Shown: piece after piece, positions 54,390 through 63,868 of the stretch
Position numbering within the stretch: position 1 is the first letter of the stretch
How the letters are laid out: every line of letters starts with the position of its first letter
Assembly (NCBI GenBank): GCA_032716605.1
Contig: CM064518.1
Location: 47,275,274 to 47,339,273, forward strand
Source of the DNA: Paralithodes platypus
Lineage: Eukaryota > Arthropoda > Malacostraca > Decapoda > Lithodidae
DNA length: 64,000 nt
Direction of reading: 5' to 3'
The notes under the pieces: generated by a model
What the model saw: only the letters and a program-made list of their open reading frames with translations
Told to the model about the DNA's origin: nothing
Databases searched by the model: none
Program-made: the position numbers and the translations under genes

Positions 54390-55660
54390 GAGGGGGGGGG
54401 GGGGGCTACGCAGAGGGCTGTTCTCGGGCAACATGCTGTGCGATGGGTTATATGAGTATATTGATAGTTTGTGTGTGTGTGTGTGTGTGTGTTGGGGGGG
54501 GGGGGGCTGTGCAGAGGGCTGTTCTCGGGCTACATGCTGTGTGATGGGTTATATAGGTACCGGTATATTGATATTGTGGGGGGTGCGCAGAGGGCTGTTC
54601 TAGAGCAACATGCTGTGCTATGGGTTATATGGGTATATTGATATTGGGGGGCTGCGCAGAGGGCTGTTCTAGGGCAACATGCTGTGCTATGGGTTATATA
54701 GGTATATTGATATTGTGGGGGCTACGCAGAGGGCTGTTCTAGGGCAACATGCTGTGCTATGGGTTATATGGGTATATTGATATTGTGGGGGCTACGCAGA
54801 GGGCTGTTCTAGGGCAACATGCTGTGTGATGGGTTATATAGGTACCGGTATATTGATATTGTGGGGGCTACGCAGAGGGCTGTTCTAGGGCAACATGCTG
54901 TGCTATGGGTTATATGGGTATATTGATATTGTGGGGGCTACGCAGAGGGCTGTTCTAGGGCAACATGCTGTGCTATGGGTTATATGGGTATATTGATATT
55001 GTGGGGGCTACGCAGAGGGCTGTTCTAGGGCAACATGCTGTGCTATGGGTTATATGGGTATATTGATAGGAGGGGGGTTACGCAGAGGGCTGTTCTAGGG
55101 CAACATGCTGTGTGATGGGTTATATGGGTATATTGATGGAGGGGGCTGCGCAGAGGGCTGTTCTCGGGCAACTTGCTGTGCGATGGGTATATTGATAGGG
55201 GGGGGGGCTACGCAGAGGGCTGTTCTCGGGCAACTTGCTGTGCGATGGGTATATTGATGAGGGGGGGGGGGGCCTACGCAGAGGGCTGTTCTCGGGCAAC
55301 TTGCTGTGCGATGGGTATATTGATAGGGGGGGGGGGGCTGCGCAGAGGGCTGTTCTCGGGCAACTTGCTGTGCGATGGGTATATTGATAGGGGGGGGGCT
55401 ACGCAGAGGGCTGTTCTCGGGCAACTTGCTGTGCGATGGGTATATTGATAGGGGGGGGGGGCTACGCAGAGGGCTGTTCTCGGGCAACTTGCTGTGCGAT
55501 GGGTATATTGATAGGGGGGGGGCTACGCAGAGGGCTGTTCTCGGGCAACATTCCGTGCGATGGGATTATTGATAGAGGGGGGGGGGGGGGGGCGCGGTGC
55601 TACGCAGAGGGCTCTTCTCGGGCAACTTGCTGTGCGATGGGATTATTGATAGTCCTTCTT
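54390..55660. repeat. Minisatellite, about 18 units of 55-68 bp
   Basis: Unit core: ctacgcagagggctgttct, (a/c)gggcaacatgctgtgcgat, gggttatatgggtatattga, then a variable G run. Left units carry ttatatgggtat. Right units (from 55145) are shorter and have ggcaacttgctgtgcgatgg. Two units (54541, 54833) carry an extra taccgg. Open frames on both strands are repeat artefacts, except possibly the exon at 55600-55751. Confidence 0.92.
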
Positions 55661-55751
55661 CTGACCAACACCAGACGATTTTGTCGAGTTGAGGAAAGAC
55701 GTGTTGTAGTCCAAACGCCGATGTCATTCTTGTTACCGCCAAATACACCAT
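55600..55751 (-). CDS. Candidate exon running into the minisatellite
   Basis: Complement: ttataattaatttcag acceptor (ends 55752), then atggtgtatttggcggtaac. Joined in phase 1 to the exon at 57551-57647 it stays open for about 49 codons (GVFGGNKNDIGVWTTTR...). The stop TAG at 55602-55600 lies in the first minisatellite unit. The protein's last residues (QQVAREEPSA) would thus be encoded by the minisatellite. No family recognised. Confidence 0.3.
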
Positions 55752-55769
55752 CTGAAATTAATTATAAAT

Positions 55770-56190
55770 AAATTAGCTCTTTCAGTGTTCGAGGACATAC
55801 TTATTTATAATGTTCTGTCTATTATTAGACGATTTCATTAAGATTAGGAAGGATCTAAGGACGTTTAAGGGTTAATTGAGGTAATTTTTTGCCCCTCCGA
55901 TTGCTCGAGATCCTTCCTAAGCTGCATATATATAATCGTCTAATGTTAGCCCAAATTATGATACAAATTATATGTACACTTTGACGTATAATAAATGTAA
56001 AGCAATAACACCACAAGCGAATTAACATATACATTATATTTTGGCTATTAATAGACGATTTTACCTAGTAAGGATTTCTGACAATTAATAAAGGGACAAT
56101 TCTATCCCCTCAGGTCTTTCCTAAGCTGAATAAAGTCATCTACTAGTTGCCCGAATAACGTAAATGACGTCACCGGTACTAAAGGGGTTA
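55770..56190. mobile_element. Two MITE-A copies in tandem
   Basis: 55775-55960 (ctgtctattattagacgatt, gatccttcctaagctgc, atcgtctaatgttagcc) and 56035-56190 (ggctattaatagacgatttt, ctttcctaagctgaataaag, cgtcaccggtactaaagggg). Interiors diverged. Confidence 0.65.
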
Positions 56191-56259
56191 GCCTATTACT
56201 GTTAGTAGTCTAATATTATGGTCTATCTGGTTAATTTGGTCTATAAAGGGGTGGGGTTT

Positions 56260-56640
56260 CTGTAGGCCTATTGCAACGCTGGGAGGGTGTGGGTGAAGTT
56301 TGGTGACACAGGAGACGCCCATTATGTCACTAAATTCCGCCCACTGTTAAGGAAGTGGGTGGAGTTTGGTTAGATGACAACCCTTATGTCACCAGTCTCC
56401 GCCCACTCTGGAGGAGTTTGGCGACACTGATAGGCCTGGTGTCTCCCCTTACATCACCAAATTCCACCCACTTTTGAGGAAGTGGGTGGAGTTTGGTGAC
56501 ACTGGTGACACCTCTTACGTCACCAAACTCCGCCCACTCTGCAGGAAGTGGGCGGATTCTTTGTGGGCTAATTTTGGTGAACAACATTAAATACTCACTG
56601 TTTTATCACTAAGCTCCACCCACAACTGCATTAAATTCAC
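56260..56640. repeat. Array of inverted pairs GTGGGTGGAGTTTGGTGACA
   Basis: About four cycles of gaagtgggtggagtttggtg followed by acatcaccaaattccaccca or cgtcaccaaactccgcccac, so each cycle is itself a stem. The minus-strand frame here is an artefact. Purine/pyrimidine arms with GGTGAC/GTCACC cores. Confidence 0.75.
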
Positions 56641-56799
56641 CAATTGCCATAAAATCTGTTTTATTTCTATTCGCGACATCAATATATTAGTTTATGATTA
56701 TAAATTAGTTATAATTATCTATTATTAGTATTCATTAGTTTCCTCCTCTTGGTGTCATCATAGTCATGTCTCCTGTTATATTAGGGTGGTAGAGTTGGT

Positions 56800-56990
56800 T
56801 AGGGTATTTTTTGAGGGGCGATTTTAACTTGAGGGGTATTTTTCTGGGGCCCCTTCTCCCTCATGCTTAGCCCCATCAGTTATGACATTTTAAGACGTTT
56901 GCCCCATTAGTTTTCCGATGTTAAGACCTTTCGCCCCATCTCGTGCCATTTAGGTATAAGTTGCCCTCACTTATCATCTGTTTATGTTGT
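56800..56990 (+). mobile_element. MITE-B 5' part
   Basis: tttctggggccccttctccc, tcatgcttagccccatcagt and two internal units (gttaagacctttcgccccat). Broken before the hairpins. Confidence 0.65.
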
Positions 56991-57109
56991 GCTATATACA
57001 GGTATATAATGGCATAATCTTTTAAGTATATTTTAGGTATTTTTGTTATTATTTCTATAAAAATAAATAAAGTTAAACAAAGATATATATAATTATCCTA
57101 CTTAACGAG

Positions 57110-57270
57110 ACAGAGAATGGGGCGAAGGAACGCAAAAGTGGTCCCGGACCCTAAGGATTGAAACTTTACAGGTTTCTGTTCGGGCTCTGTCTCGAGTCGG
57201 CCACCCCGAGCAATTGAGTATGTGCCTGAGTATAATACATAAATACATACATACATTTCTACAAAGATTC
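57110..57270 (+). mobile_element. Retroposon J
   Basis: gacagagaatggggcgaagg, gtggtcccggaccctaagga, tgttcgggctctgtctcgag, tcggccaccccgagc, then gagtatgtgcctgagtat and a TACA-type tail. The ccggaccctaag block also occurs inverted at 58232. Confidence 0.6.
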
Positions 57271-57550
57271 GTATAGTGAAAATAACATCACAAGTAGCTA
57301 CGAAACGGCTAGATGCGTGGACAATTGTACATATTTGTCTCCAAAATGGCGTCAGGCAGAAAATACTCCTGCGCATGCGTCGGTGAGGGTTTTTGGATTT
57401 CATTAGAACTGTAATGGCTTATTATAGATGTTATATAAGCCCACCATCAATATCACTGTTCTCTATGATGATCTAAGGTTATACTATACCATATAATACC
57501 CTTGGGTGGCCTGAGGTGGTCCAAAGGTTGAGTAAATTGATGTTACTTAC

Positions 57551-57647
57551 TTGTTCTGGGTTCGTCGTCTGCTGCAGTGTTGATAACAGTGGCTGATAAA
57601 TAGGGGCTTCTATCGGGGGAATGACAGGCTACTCTCCTAGACTCCAT
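57551..57647 (-). CDS. Candidate first coding exon, minus strand
   Basis: ATG at 57647 in good context (tacaaaATGG), 97 coding bases (MESRRVACHSPDRSPYLS...), ending AGAACAA before donor GTAAGT (57550-57545). Phase 1. Compatible in phase with acceptors at 55751, 46660 and 37585. No domain recognised and no promoter motif evident upstream, where a MITE-C sits at 57709. Confidence 0.35.
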
Positions 57648-57708
57648 TTTGTAGACCTTACTGTAAACATCTTGCACATTTTATTTCGATCCTCATAGAC
57701 GGCTAGTC

Positions 57709-57923
57709 CTATAGTTTGTTCGCTGTAAGTAGGTGAGAAATTATGACCTCTAACCTCTGTAACTCAAAAACGACTAGAGTAATCATGCTAATATATCTAC
57801 CAATTGGGAAGAGTCAGTCATGGAATAGATGTGGAAATTTAAAGCCAATTTGCTCTAGCCCTTTTTGAGTTACAGAGAATAGAGTTTATGATTTCTCGCC
57901 TACTTACAGCAAATAGACTATAG
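57709..57923. mobile_element. MITE-C, complete
   Basis: Inverted tips: ctatagtttgttcgctgtaa and the complement ctatagtctatttgctgtaa, followed on both sides by gtaggtgagaaat/gtaggcgagaaat. Inner arms ctgtaactcaaaaacg and ttttgagttacagag. About 215 bases, non-coding. Confidence 0.75.
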
Positions 57924-57924
57924 G

Positions 57925-58280
57925 TCTCTGGGCCTTCTCCTGGGCGTCCTATATGTGTGATTTTTTTTTTTTAAATGTTGTGTTGTCCCTATTTGGGCTC
58001 TGTCTCGAGTCGGCCACCCCCAGCTATGCGGTATGTGTCTGAGTATATACTGTACATACATATATTTATACTGTATATAGATTTTCTTTTTGGCTGGCGG
58101 GCATGGTTTCGTTCCCTTTTTTTATTGTATGTACAGTATAACTGTATGTATATACTCACACATACTCCATAGCTGGGGGTGGCCGACTCGAGACAGATCC
58201 CAAACAGAAACAATATTGAAAGTTCTAATTCTTAGGGTCCGGGACCACTTTCACGTTCCCTCGCCCCTTTCTGTCTCGTC
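57925..58280. mobile_element. Two opposed retroposon J copies
   Basis: Plus copy 57925-58060 (gtctctgggccttctcctgg, ggctctgtctcgagtcggcc, atgtgtctgagtatata) and minus copy 58130-58275 (ggtggccgactcgagacaga, gggtccgggaccactttc). The head-to-head arrangement makes a large stem. Confidence 0.65.
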
Positions 58281-58329
58281 TATTACTTGGCAATATTCCA
58301 ATTTTAATGTTTATTCTGGCTATCATTAA

Positions 58330-58535
58330 AAAAAAAAAAAAAAAAAGGAGAAGTGGGGATTGGGCCCGAGTATATAGATAGATAGATTGATAGATCATTA
58401 GACGATTTTATTCAGCTTAGGGAGGAGCTGTGGGAGTCAGAAGCATAATTGAGTTGCTTTGGACCCCTCAGATTCTGAGAGGTACTTCAAAATCTTAATA
58501 TAATCGTCTAATTATAGCCAGAATAAGTTTAATTA
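58330..58535. mobile_element. A run and MITE-A
   Basis: A run 58329-58345, then a TAGA microsatellite, then MITE-A arms attagacgattttattcagc and aatcgtctaattatagccag. Confidence 0.6.
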
Positions 58536-58564
58536 TTTAATGTTTTCATGTAGCGAAATAAAAT

Positions 58565-58927
58565 GTTATACTTTTTTTCTTCTTGGACTCCCTTCTCCCT
58601 CATGTTTATCCCCATTAATTTTTATATTTCAAGACGATCGCCCATTACTTTGGCTATTTTATGAGCCTTCGCCTCATTTCTTTGTCAATTTTAAGACCTT
58701 TTGTGCCATTTAGGTGTCAATTTTTTCCTGGCGAGCGATAGCGAGCCTGTAGCTTAAGATGAACTGGCCTTTGGCCGGACATTTTTTCTACCGAAAAATG
58801 TACAAATTAATCTTGAAGGAGGGTCTTGTGAGGGTGTTTTTTAAGCTTGATGGAAGTCTAGGGAGGAAACTAAAAAAAGATAAAACTATATATAAATGAG
58901 GAAATAAATACGCCCATCCCACCTTAA
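58565..58927 (+). mobile_element. MITE-B, near-full copy
   Basis: cttctccctcatgtttatcc, internal units, ggcgagcgatagcgagcc, tggcctttggccgg and tttctaccgaaaaatgtac. Ends cgcccatcccaccttaa (58927). Confidence 0.85.
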
Positions 58928-59208
58928 TATACTAAGACACAAGTCAAGGGAATACAGAATACTCCATATTGCATCCAATAAAATATATTGTTTTATATCA
59001 AATATCAATATACATATCAACATTAATGTTATATGCTGTATAAATATAATAATTTCCTATAAAATTCAGCTACAAAAAAATTCATATGCACTACTGAATA
59101 CTGTAGATCAAACTGTGAGCATTGCAAAATTATTAATTGCACTTGGCATTGATATAATTGATAATTAAATTATCACAGCTTTGCCTACAGTATTTATGCT
59201 ATTATCAC

Positions 59209-59610
59209 AGAGTAAATGCCATACAACCTTAATGTGAGACAGGAATATACCAAATAAAGTCGGAAATAGCTAGAATATTGCCATAATCTCTATAATATCA
59301 CTCTAAAATGGCTCAAATCTCCAGAATATCGCTATAATTCATGATGCTAGATGAGACCAGAACCTCTCCGGGAGGTCTGGGGCCGGGGAAATGCGGGAGG
59401 CCCCTAGTGATCCTGGGTTTCTGGGTCTTCTCCTGGGCGGCCTAGATGTGTGTGAATATATATATATATTTTTTTTTTATGTTGAGTTCTCCCTGTTCGG
59501 GCTCTGTCTAGAGTCGGCCACCCTCAGCTATGGAGTATGTGCCTGAGTATATAATATGCAAACATCAGAGTAAATGCCATACAACCTTAATGTGAAACAG
59601 GAATATATTA
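59209..59610 (+). repeat. 41-bp direct repeat around a retroposon J copy
   Basis: agagtaaatgccatacaacc with ttaatgtga(g/a)acaggaatat at 59210 and again at 59568. Between them lies retroposon J (59395-59560: ggtcttctcctgggcggcct, ccctgttcgggctctgtcta). Confidence 0.65.
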
Positions 59611-59818
59611 TGGTGGTTTTGAGACTTTTTTTATTTCATAGTGTTGCTTTGCTAAATCTTCAATGTAGTATTTCTACATAGTGGTTTTGACAGATTTGTT
59701 TGTCTTTATAATGTGTGGTTCCTGTTTTGGTTTGTATCTTTTGCAAGTTTTACAATTTAAGTAGTCCCTCTTGCTCCTTGGGTATCTGTGTGGTGTAATC
59801 GTCAGTGTAGAAGAGGAC

Positions 59819-60412
59819 CCAGTACAGCAAATATCATCATCATCATCATCAAATCTGACGCCTCGCTTCCAGAGGAAGCGCCCCAAAAGGGATGGCCATG
59901 GCAGAAACTGCCTCCAGGCTCCCAGACATGCCCCGACTGACCCACTCCACAGTGCCACTTCCACTAAGTGGATTATAACCATGAACACTGAAGGAGCAGA
60001 CCCAGAGCAGTCCCTCACCCGGATGGCAGTTCCACCACTGTTTTGCTATTTTATTTACCCCAGTGGGGCCCTGGCTGGAAGCATACCAAGCACAGGAATT
60101 TTCTGGAAATAGGAACCAGTGGTCCACTGCTCCAGAGGCTGATTACACCACCAAAGTGGCGGGCGGTGGGGTCGCCGCATCCCTACGCCAGAGAGAGAAA
60201 GGCCAACTTGTGCCAGTGGGCTGTGAGAGTAAGACACTAGGGAAACATGGGGCACACCATTATGGCCCCACTGCCTTCACCACTCTCAAGAAAAAAGTTA
60301 GAAATAAGAATTATGATAAAGGTACAGTCAGAAAACGGCTATGAGAAGTAGAGGACACCAACCCTCACTCTGATAGATCCAGCCCACCACCATACACCAG
60401 TACAGCAAATAT
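59819..60412 (-). mobile_element. SINE-like element V, 16-bp TSD, GAT tail
   Basis: Perfect 16-base CCAGTACAGCAAATAT at 59819-59834 and 60397-60412 flank 59835-60396 (562 bp). In complement it starts ggtggtgggctggatctatc, the same head as element S at 23031, and ends in GAT repeats rather than CAA. The body differs from S. Internal open frames on both strands have no recognisable homology. Probably mobilised by a GAT-tailed LINE such as LINE T. Confidence 0.85.
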
Positions 60413-60520
60413 TATAATCTAATTTATTAATTTCACTCCCAATACCTAGATGTGTGTGAATTTGTGTTTTTTTTTTTTTGGGTTTTGTGTGTTTATTTTT
60501 CAAGTTTTACAATTTAATTC

Positions 60521-60832
60521 CTAGTGTAAATAAATGACATTATTGAGGTCGTTAGGGTGGAAGGCTCGATCTCTAAGTCCCTCCTGTGTGGTGTATGTGT
60601 CGGTGAGAGACATGACCGTTAGTGAAGCCTCCAGTTCACTCTTGGTGGTTTCTTTGTCGGCGTAGAAGAGAACCTCCATGGAAGCTTGGGTCATGATGAA
60701 GCCGTTGTCGGAGAAGATGCCCGCCACGTCCGTCTGGAGCCATACGAAGAGCGCCACGGCATCGCTGGTCACGCTCACGGTAAAGGTCCAGTTGCTGCCG
60801 CTTGTCACTACCGGCTCCGATACACCACTAAC
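60521..60832 (-). CDS. MANBA: Terminal exon of beta-mannosidase (GH2), C-terminal domain
   Basis: Acceptor cttatctacctccag ends at 60833; the exon reads from phase 0 for 103 codons to TAG (60523-60521). The peptide VSGVSEPVVTSGSNWTFTVS, then DAVALFVWLQTD, GIFSDNGFIM and SLTDTY matches the C-terminal immunoglobulin-like end of animal lysosomal beta-mannosidase. That enzyme removes terminal beta-mannose during N-glycan breakdown. Catalytic domains lie in upstream exons, none of which I could find in 60840-64000. Only the last exon is in the window, so function as a whole cannot be judged. Confidence 0.75.
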   Translation of the reverse strand, partial: VSGVSEPVVTSGSNWTFTVSVTSDAVALFVWLQTDVAGIFSDNGFIMTQASMEVLFYADKETTKSELEASLTVMSLTDTYTTQEGLRDRAFHPNDLNNVIYLH

Positions 60833-61109
60833 CTGGAGGTAGATAAGGGTCAAAGAGTTAGAATGTATGGTATGGTACTGTATAAAAAAATAGCATAAAT
60901 CCTTTGAAGAATATGACACAATTAATTCCTACTAATTTACTTTCATACACAAGATCACAACGAGGAACAGAACTTATGTGGGCAACTGTAGGCTACATGT
61001 AGATTACAAGCACATTTTTAACAGCTGTATTATGAAGACCTCTCCTTAAGCTTTCAGTACCATTTGTTCCTAAGCTAGATAATATAGTTCTAATGCTATC
61101 TATCTATCT

Positions 61110-61300
61110 ATCTATTTACTCAGGCCCAATCCCCACTTTTCCTATTTTTTTTATATTTTTTTTTTTCTCTTTGTTGGGGGGTGGCCAACTCAAGACAGAG
61201 CAAGAACAGGGATAACACAAAACACAACAGAAAACAATGAACACACAAAAACAAAATACAAATTCACACACATCTAGGTCATCCATGAGAAGAAGGAGTT
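61110..61300 (-). mobile_element. Retroposon J, minus strand
   Basis: tactcaggcccaatccccac, T runs, ggtggccaactcaagacaga, agcaagaacagggataacac and acaaattcacacacatctag: the complement of the J block at 59395, including its gatgtgtgtgaat start. Confidence 0.65.
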
Positions 61301-61544
61301 CTAATGCTAGTCAGAACTAAAGGCAAAAGTGATTAGGTTAAAAGCAAGGCTGTCAAATACAAGGCTGTTGACAGCTTTGATGCCTGAGAAGCCTCATCGA
61401 AATAGTGGGGTTGGGGTGGGGGAGGGTTACCATTGTTCAGACATTAAGCTTTCAGTACCATTTGTTCCTAAGCTTCTTAAAATATAATATAGTGCTGATA
61501 ATAGTTAGAATTAAAGGCAAAAGTAGTTAAATAATAACCACCTG

Positions 61545-61990
61545 GAGCTGGGCATGTAGGAGGGGTTCTGTGGGGGCGCTCGGTAATGGCCTTGGCCTTG
61601 CTCGGGGCCTTGGGGCTGTTCGGCCAGGCAGCCTGGGGAACAGCAACAAACTGCCTTAAAATCTGCGTTCTATTTAGCGACATTACTTTATCAACTAAAA
61701 TGTAAAACTTGCAAACTAAGCAAACCAAAACTTTGACAAAGACAATATAAAGGCAAACTAAATTATCAAAATCGCTATGTGGAAACAACACTTACTATAA
61801 TAAAATGTATGCCCCAAGGGCTTATTAGTTAGTTAAAATAGGGCTTCAGAGGTTATCAACCCTTCTGGATAATTTAGCCAGCACAATGTAAGTCAAGAAG
61901 AACGTCAGGACCGGAGCCTCTCTGCGAGAGCTCCAGTCCCTTCGTTGACTGGCTGACTTTACCCAAGTACATCCAGGCCCGTATGACGTT
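61545..61990. mobile_element. Element S tail fragment and K block
   Basis: 61545-61650 (gtgggggcgctcggtaatgg, ccttggggctgttcggccag, gcagcctggggaacagcaac) is the LINE-Q-like tail part of element S in plus orientation. 61665-61990 is the K retroposon (aaatgtaaaacttgcaaact, acttcagaggttatcaaccc), shared with 41755-41850. Confidence 0.65.
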
Positions 61991-61999
61991 GGTCAATGC

Positions 62000-62960
62000 A
62001 TATGTTAATGTTAATTTTTAGGGTCTAGTCACAACAAATTAACTTCTTTATATTCTTTATTCACCGTTCAGTTCAAGCTCCAACACCCTTGGGAACGATG
62101 TAGCTGAAGGTGCAAAACAGTGTGTATGTGTCATGTAATTGTTTGCATACGTACTGTATGCGGGTCGCGTATGTCGGATAGAGAAAATATTTTAGTTACC
62201 ACTTAAAATTGCATTTTCTCTTGAGGCAAATTAATTATAGAAAACGTTTACAATGAGTAACTAAAATATTTTAAAAAACACACCACTCATATTTAACATA
62301 AAAAGCTTAATCCATGCAGTTTTTGTTGACAAAATATGTAATAAATATTTAAATAATAATAATCATAAAATAATTTGGTAGCATTCAAGGAGACTACATC
62401 AGGACTCTTCTTCTTCTTCTTACCTCTGACCAGGTATAGGCTATCCTAGTGTTTACTAGCCCTATACCCCTTTGAAAGGACATTAGCCTAACCTAACAAC
62501 CTTACCTAACCTATCCTAGTATTATGGGTGGGGGCTGCCGCCCCCACACCCCCGCTATTTGACATCTTTGACAGATTTTTGGTGTATTTTTCTGTGAGAT
62601 CGGGTTTTTTCAAGTGTCGATAACGAAATTCCTCCATGCGGACTATAATGAGAAAAATATGGCGTGTCTCTTGGTCCCTATTTTCCCTAATAAATTGTTT
62701 CTAATAAGGCGGATGTAATGTCCTTGAAGATTATCAATAATTTACCTTAAAATATAAAAAATTCGGATATGTTTACATGTCAACAAGTTGTGAAGGAGTG
62801 TTCAAGAAATTGTCATTCTTTATTTTGCTGCAATCGAGTTCAGGTGATATTTTGATAATAGCACGTTAGATTGACATTGAGTAATATTTCAATAGTTTTT
62901 GCGATATTATTAGCTTTGTCAAGTTTCCATTATTAAATAAACATCAACGTATTATTTATA
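62000..62960. other. Intergenic or intronic; AACCT motif, no exon
   Basis: Contains cctaacctaacaaccttacc (62487, shared with 27552), a C-rich gccgcccccacacccccgct and AT-rich DNA up to the membrane-protein gene. Immediately upstream of its start: attattaaataaacatcaac. On the complement gtcagaggtaagaag (62435-62421) is a donor-like site that I cannot connect to anything. Confidence 0.4.
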
Positions 62961-62984
62961 ATGGCACGAAAATCGAGCCAATGA
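62961..62984 (+). CDS. Short upstream ORF overlapping the main start (ATGA)
   Basis: ATG at 62961 in the context tataATGG encodes 7 residues (MARKSSQ) and stops at TGA 62982-62984. The A of the following ATG (62981) is shared, giving an ATGA stop-start overlap. If transcribed as one leader, the main ORF would need leaky scanning or reinitiation. The first ATG context has T at -3 and is weak. Confidence 0.35.
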   Translation: MARKSSQ

Positions 62985-63868
62985 ACGTTGATTTTGACGA
63001 ATGCAGCTCCATTAGCATCGACAGCTTCGTTAGCTGCGGCTCTGAAACCTTCACGGATTGCTCTGTTCAATCCAAAGATATCTGTCTAACGATGGAAAAT
63101 GGTCTGTCAAACGACAATTTAACCCCAAAAACCATTATCCAAGAACTGATGGGCCAAAAGAAAAAGACAGGGATTTGGCAAAAAGTGTGGTTTGCACTTT
63201 TGGGTTTCTTTTTCTTTACTTTGTTAACCATTGATGTTACTTCTACCATTTATCTAAAAGATAAAGTTCTGCCCGAACTTCCGAACGACGTCGCCGGTGG
63301 TTTCTCTATGATGGTTAAAAGTTGCGTCCCCGTGAAAGAAATTTTGGGATCTAACGTCGATCCTGATAAGTTTCATGAGCTCATTCCCGTAGTGCTTAAA
63401 ATGTTCAAAGCTTTTCCCAGTATGCCAGACTTGGATGGAGTTTTGACTAAATACACGGGTATCGAGAGCCTTCCCAACCTAAAACACGCCATTAACAATG
63501 GTATTATTCTATTGTTTAGCATTGAATCGCTGTTTCTTTTCAGCGGCGTTACGTTTTACTTCATTAAATCTATCTGGTACCGCACTATAGTTATACTAGT
63601 TTGTTCGGTATTTGGCTTGAGCATGTTCACATGCCAGTGGTCCATGAGCCTTCTTTTCCACACTCAGGTTCTTGGCCCATTGCAATTCTTCAATATCATT
63701 GAAAGGCAACCTTTCTGGTATGCCATGCAGGATGTTCGGAGTGCCGTGATCTGTTGTTTCCTGGTGAAACTTTTTATCTACACATTGGCACTCCAACAGA
63801 CCCCTGTCATTATCCGTCGTGGAAAGCCAGCCATTGAAGCTGAATCAACATGCAACTCTCCCGTTTGA
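62981..63868 (+). CDS. Intronless four-helix membrane protein, family unknown
   Basis: 295 codons, no interruption, stop TGA at 63866-63868. The acidic, Ser/Cys-rich N-terminus (1-45) lacks a signal peptide and is followed by KKK (60-62). Predicted membrane helices: about 69-91, 172-195, 201-225 and 253-272. The loop of about 80 residues between helices 1 and 2 contains CVPVKE and several Pro. The tail has IIRRGK. Positive flanks suggest both ends in the cytoplasm. An alternative start is Met38. No domain recognised: no tetraspanin CCG and no claudin W-GLW-C-C. It may be a retrogene, a single-exon host gene or a foreign gene. It lies upstream of the beta-mannosidase exon on the opposite strand, possibly within that gene's intron. 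No AATAAA signal by the window end. Confidence 0.7.
   Translation: MNVDFDECSSISIDSFVSCGSETFTDCSVQSKDICLTMENGLSNDNLTPKTIIQELMGQKKKTGIWQKVWFALLGFFFFTLLTIDVTSTIYLKDKVLPELPNDVAGGFSMMVKSCVPVKEILGSNVDPDKFHELIPVVLKMFKAFPSMPDLDGVLTKYTGIESLPNLKHAINNGIILLFSIESLFLFSGVTFYFIKSIWYRTIVILVCSVFGLSMFTCQWSMSLLFHTQVLGPLQFFNIIERQPFWYAMQDVRSAVICCFLVKLFIYTLALQQTPVIIRRGKPAIEAESTCNSPV

Noticed and set aside
54390..55660. CRISPR array or repeat protein
   Set aside because: Units are directly adjacent without unique spacers, and frames on both strands follow the unit sequence. It is a eukaryotic minisatellite.
59674..60344. Overlapping 90-115 residue ORFs as a host gene
   Set aside because: They lie inside or across the boundary of a retroposon with a perfect 16-bp TSD (59819-60412), and none has a recognisable domain.
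62981..63868. Firm call of an endogenous viral envelope or membrane protein
   Set aside because: Intronless and orphan-like, but no viral motif or neighbouring viral gene is visible. Left as unknown.
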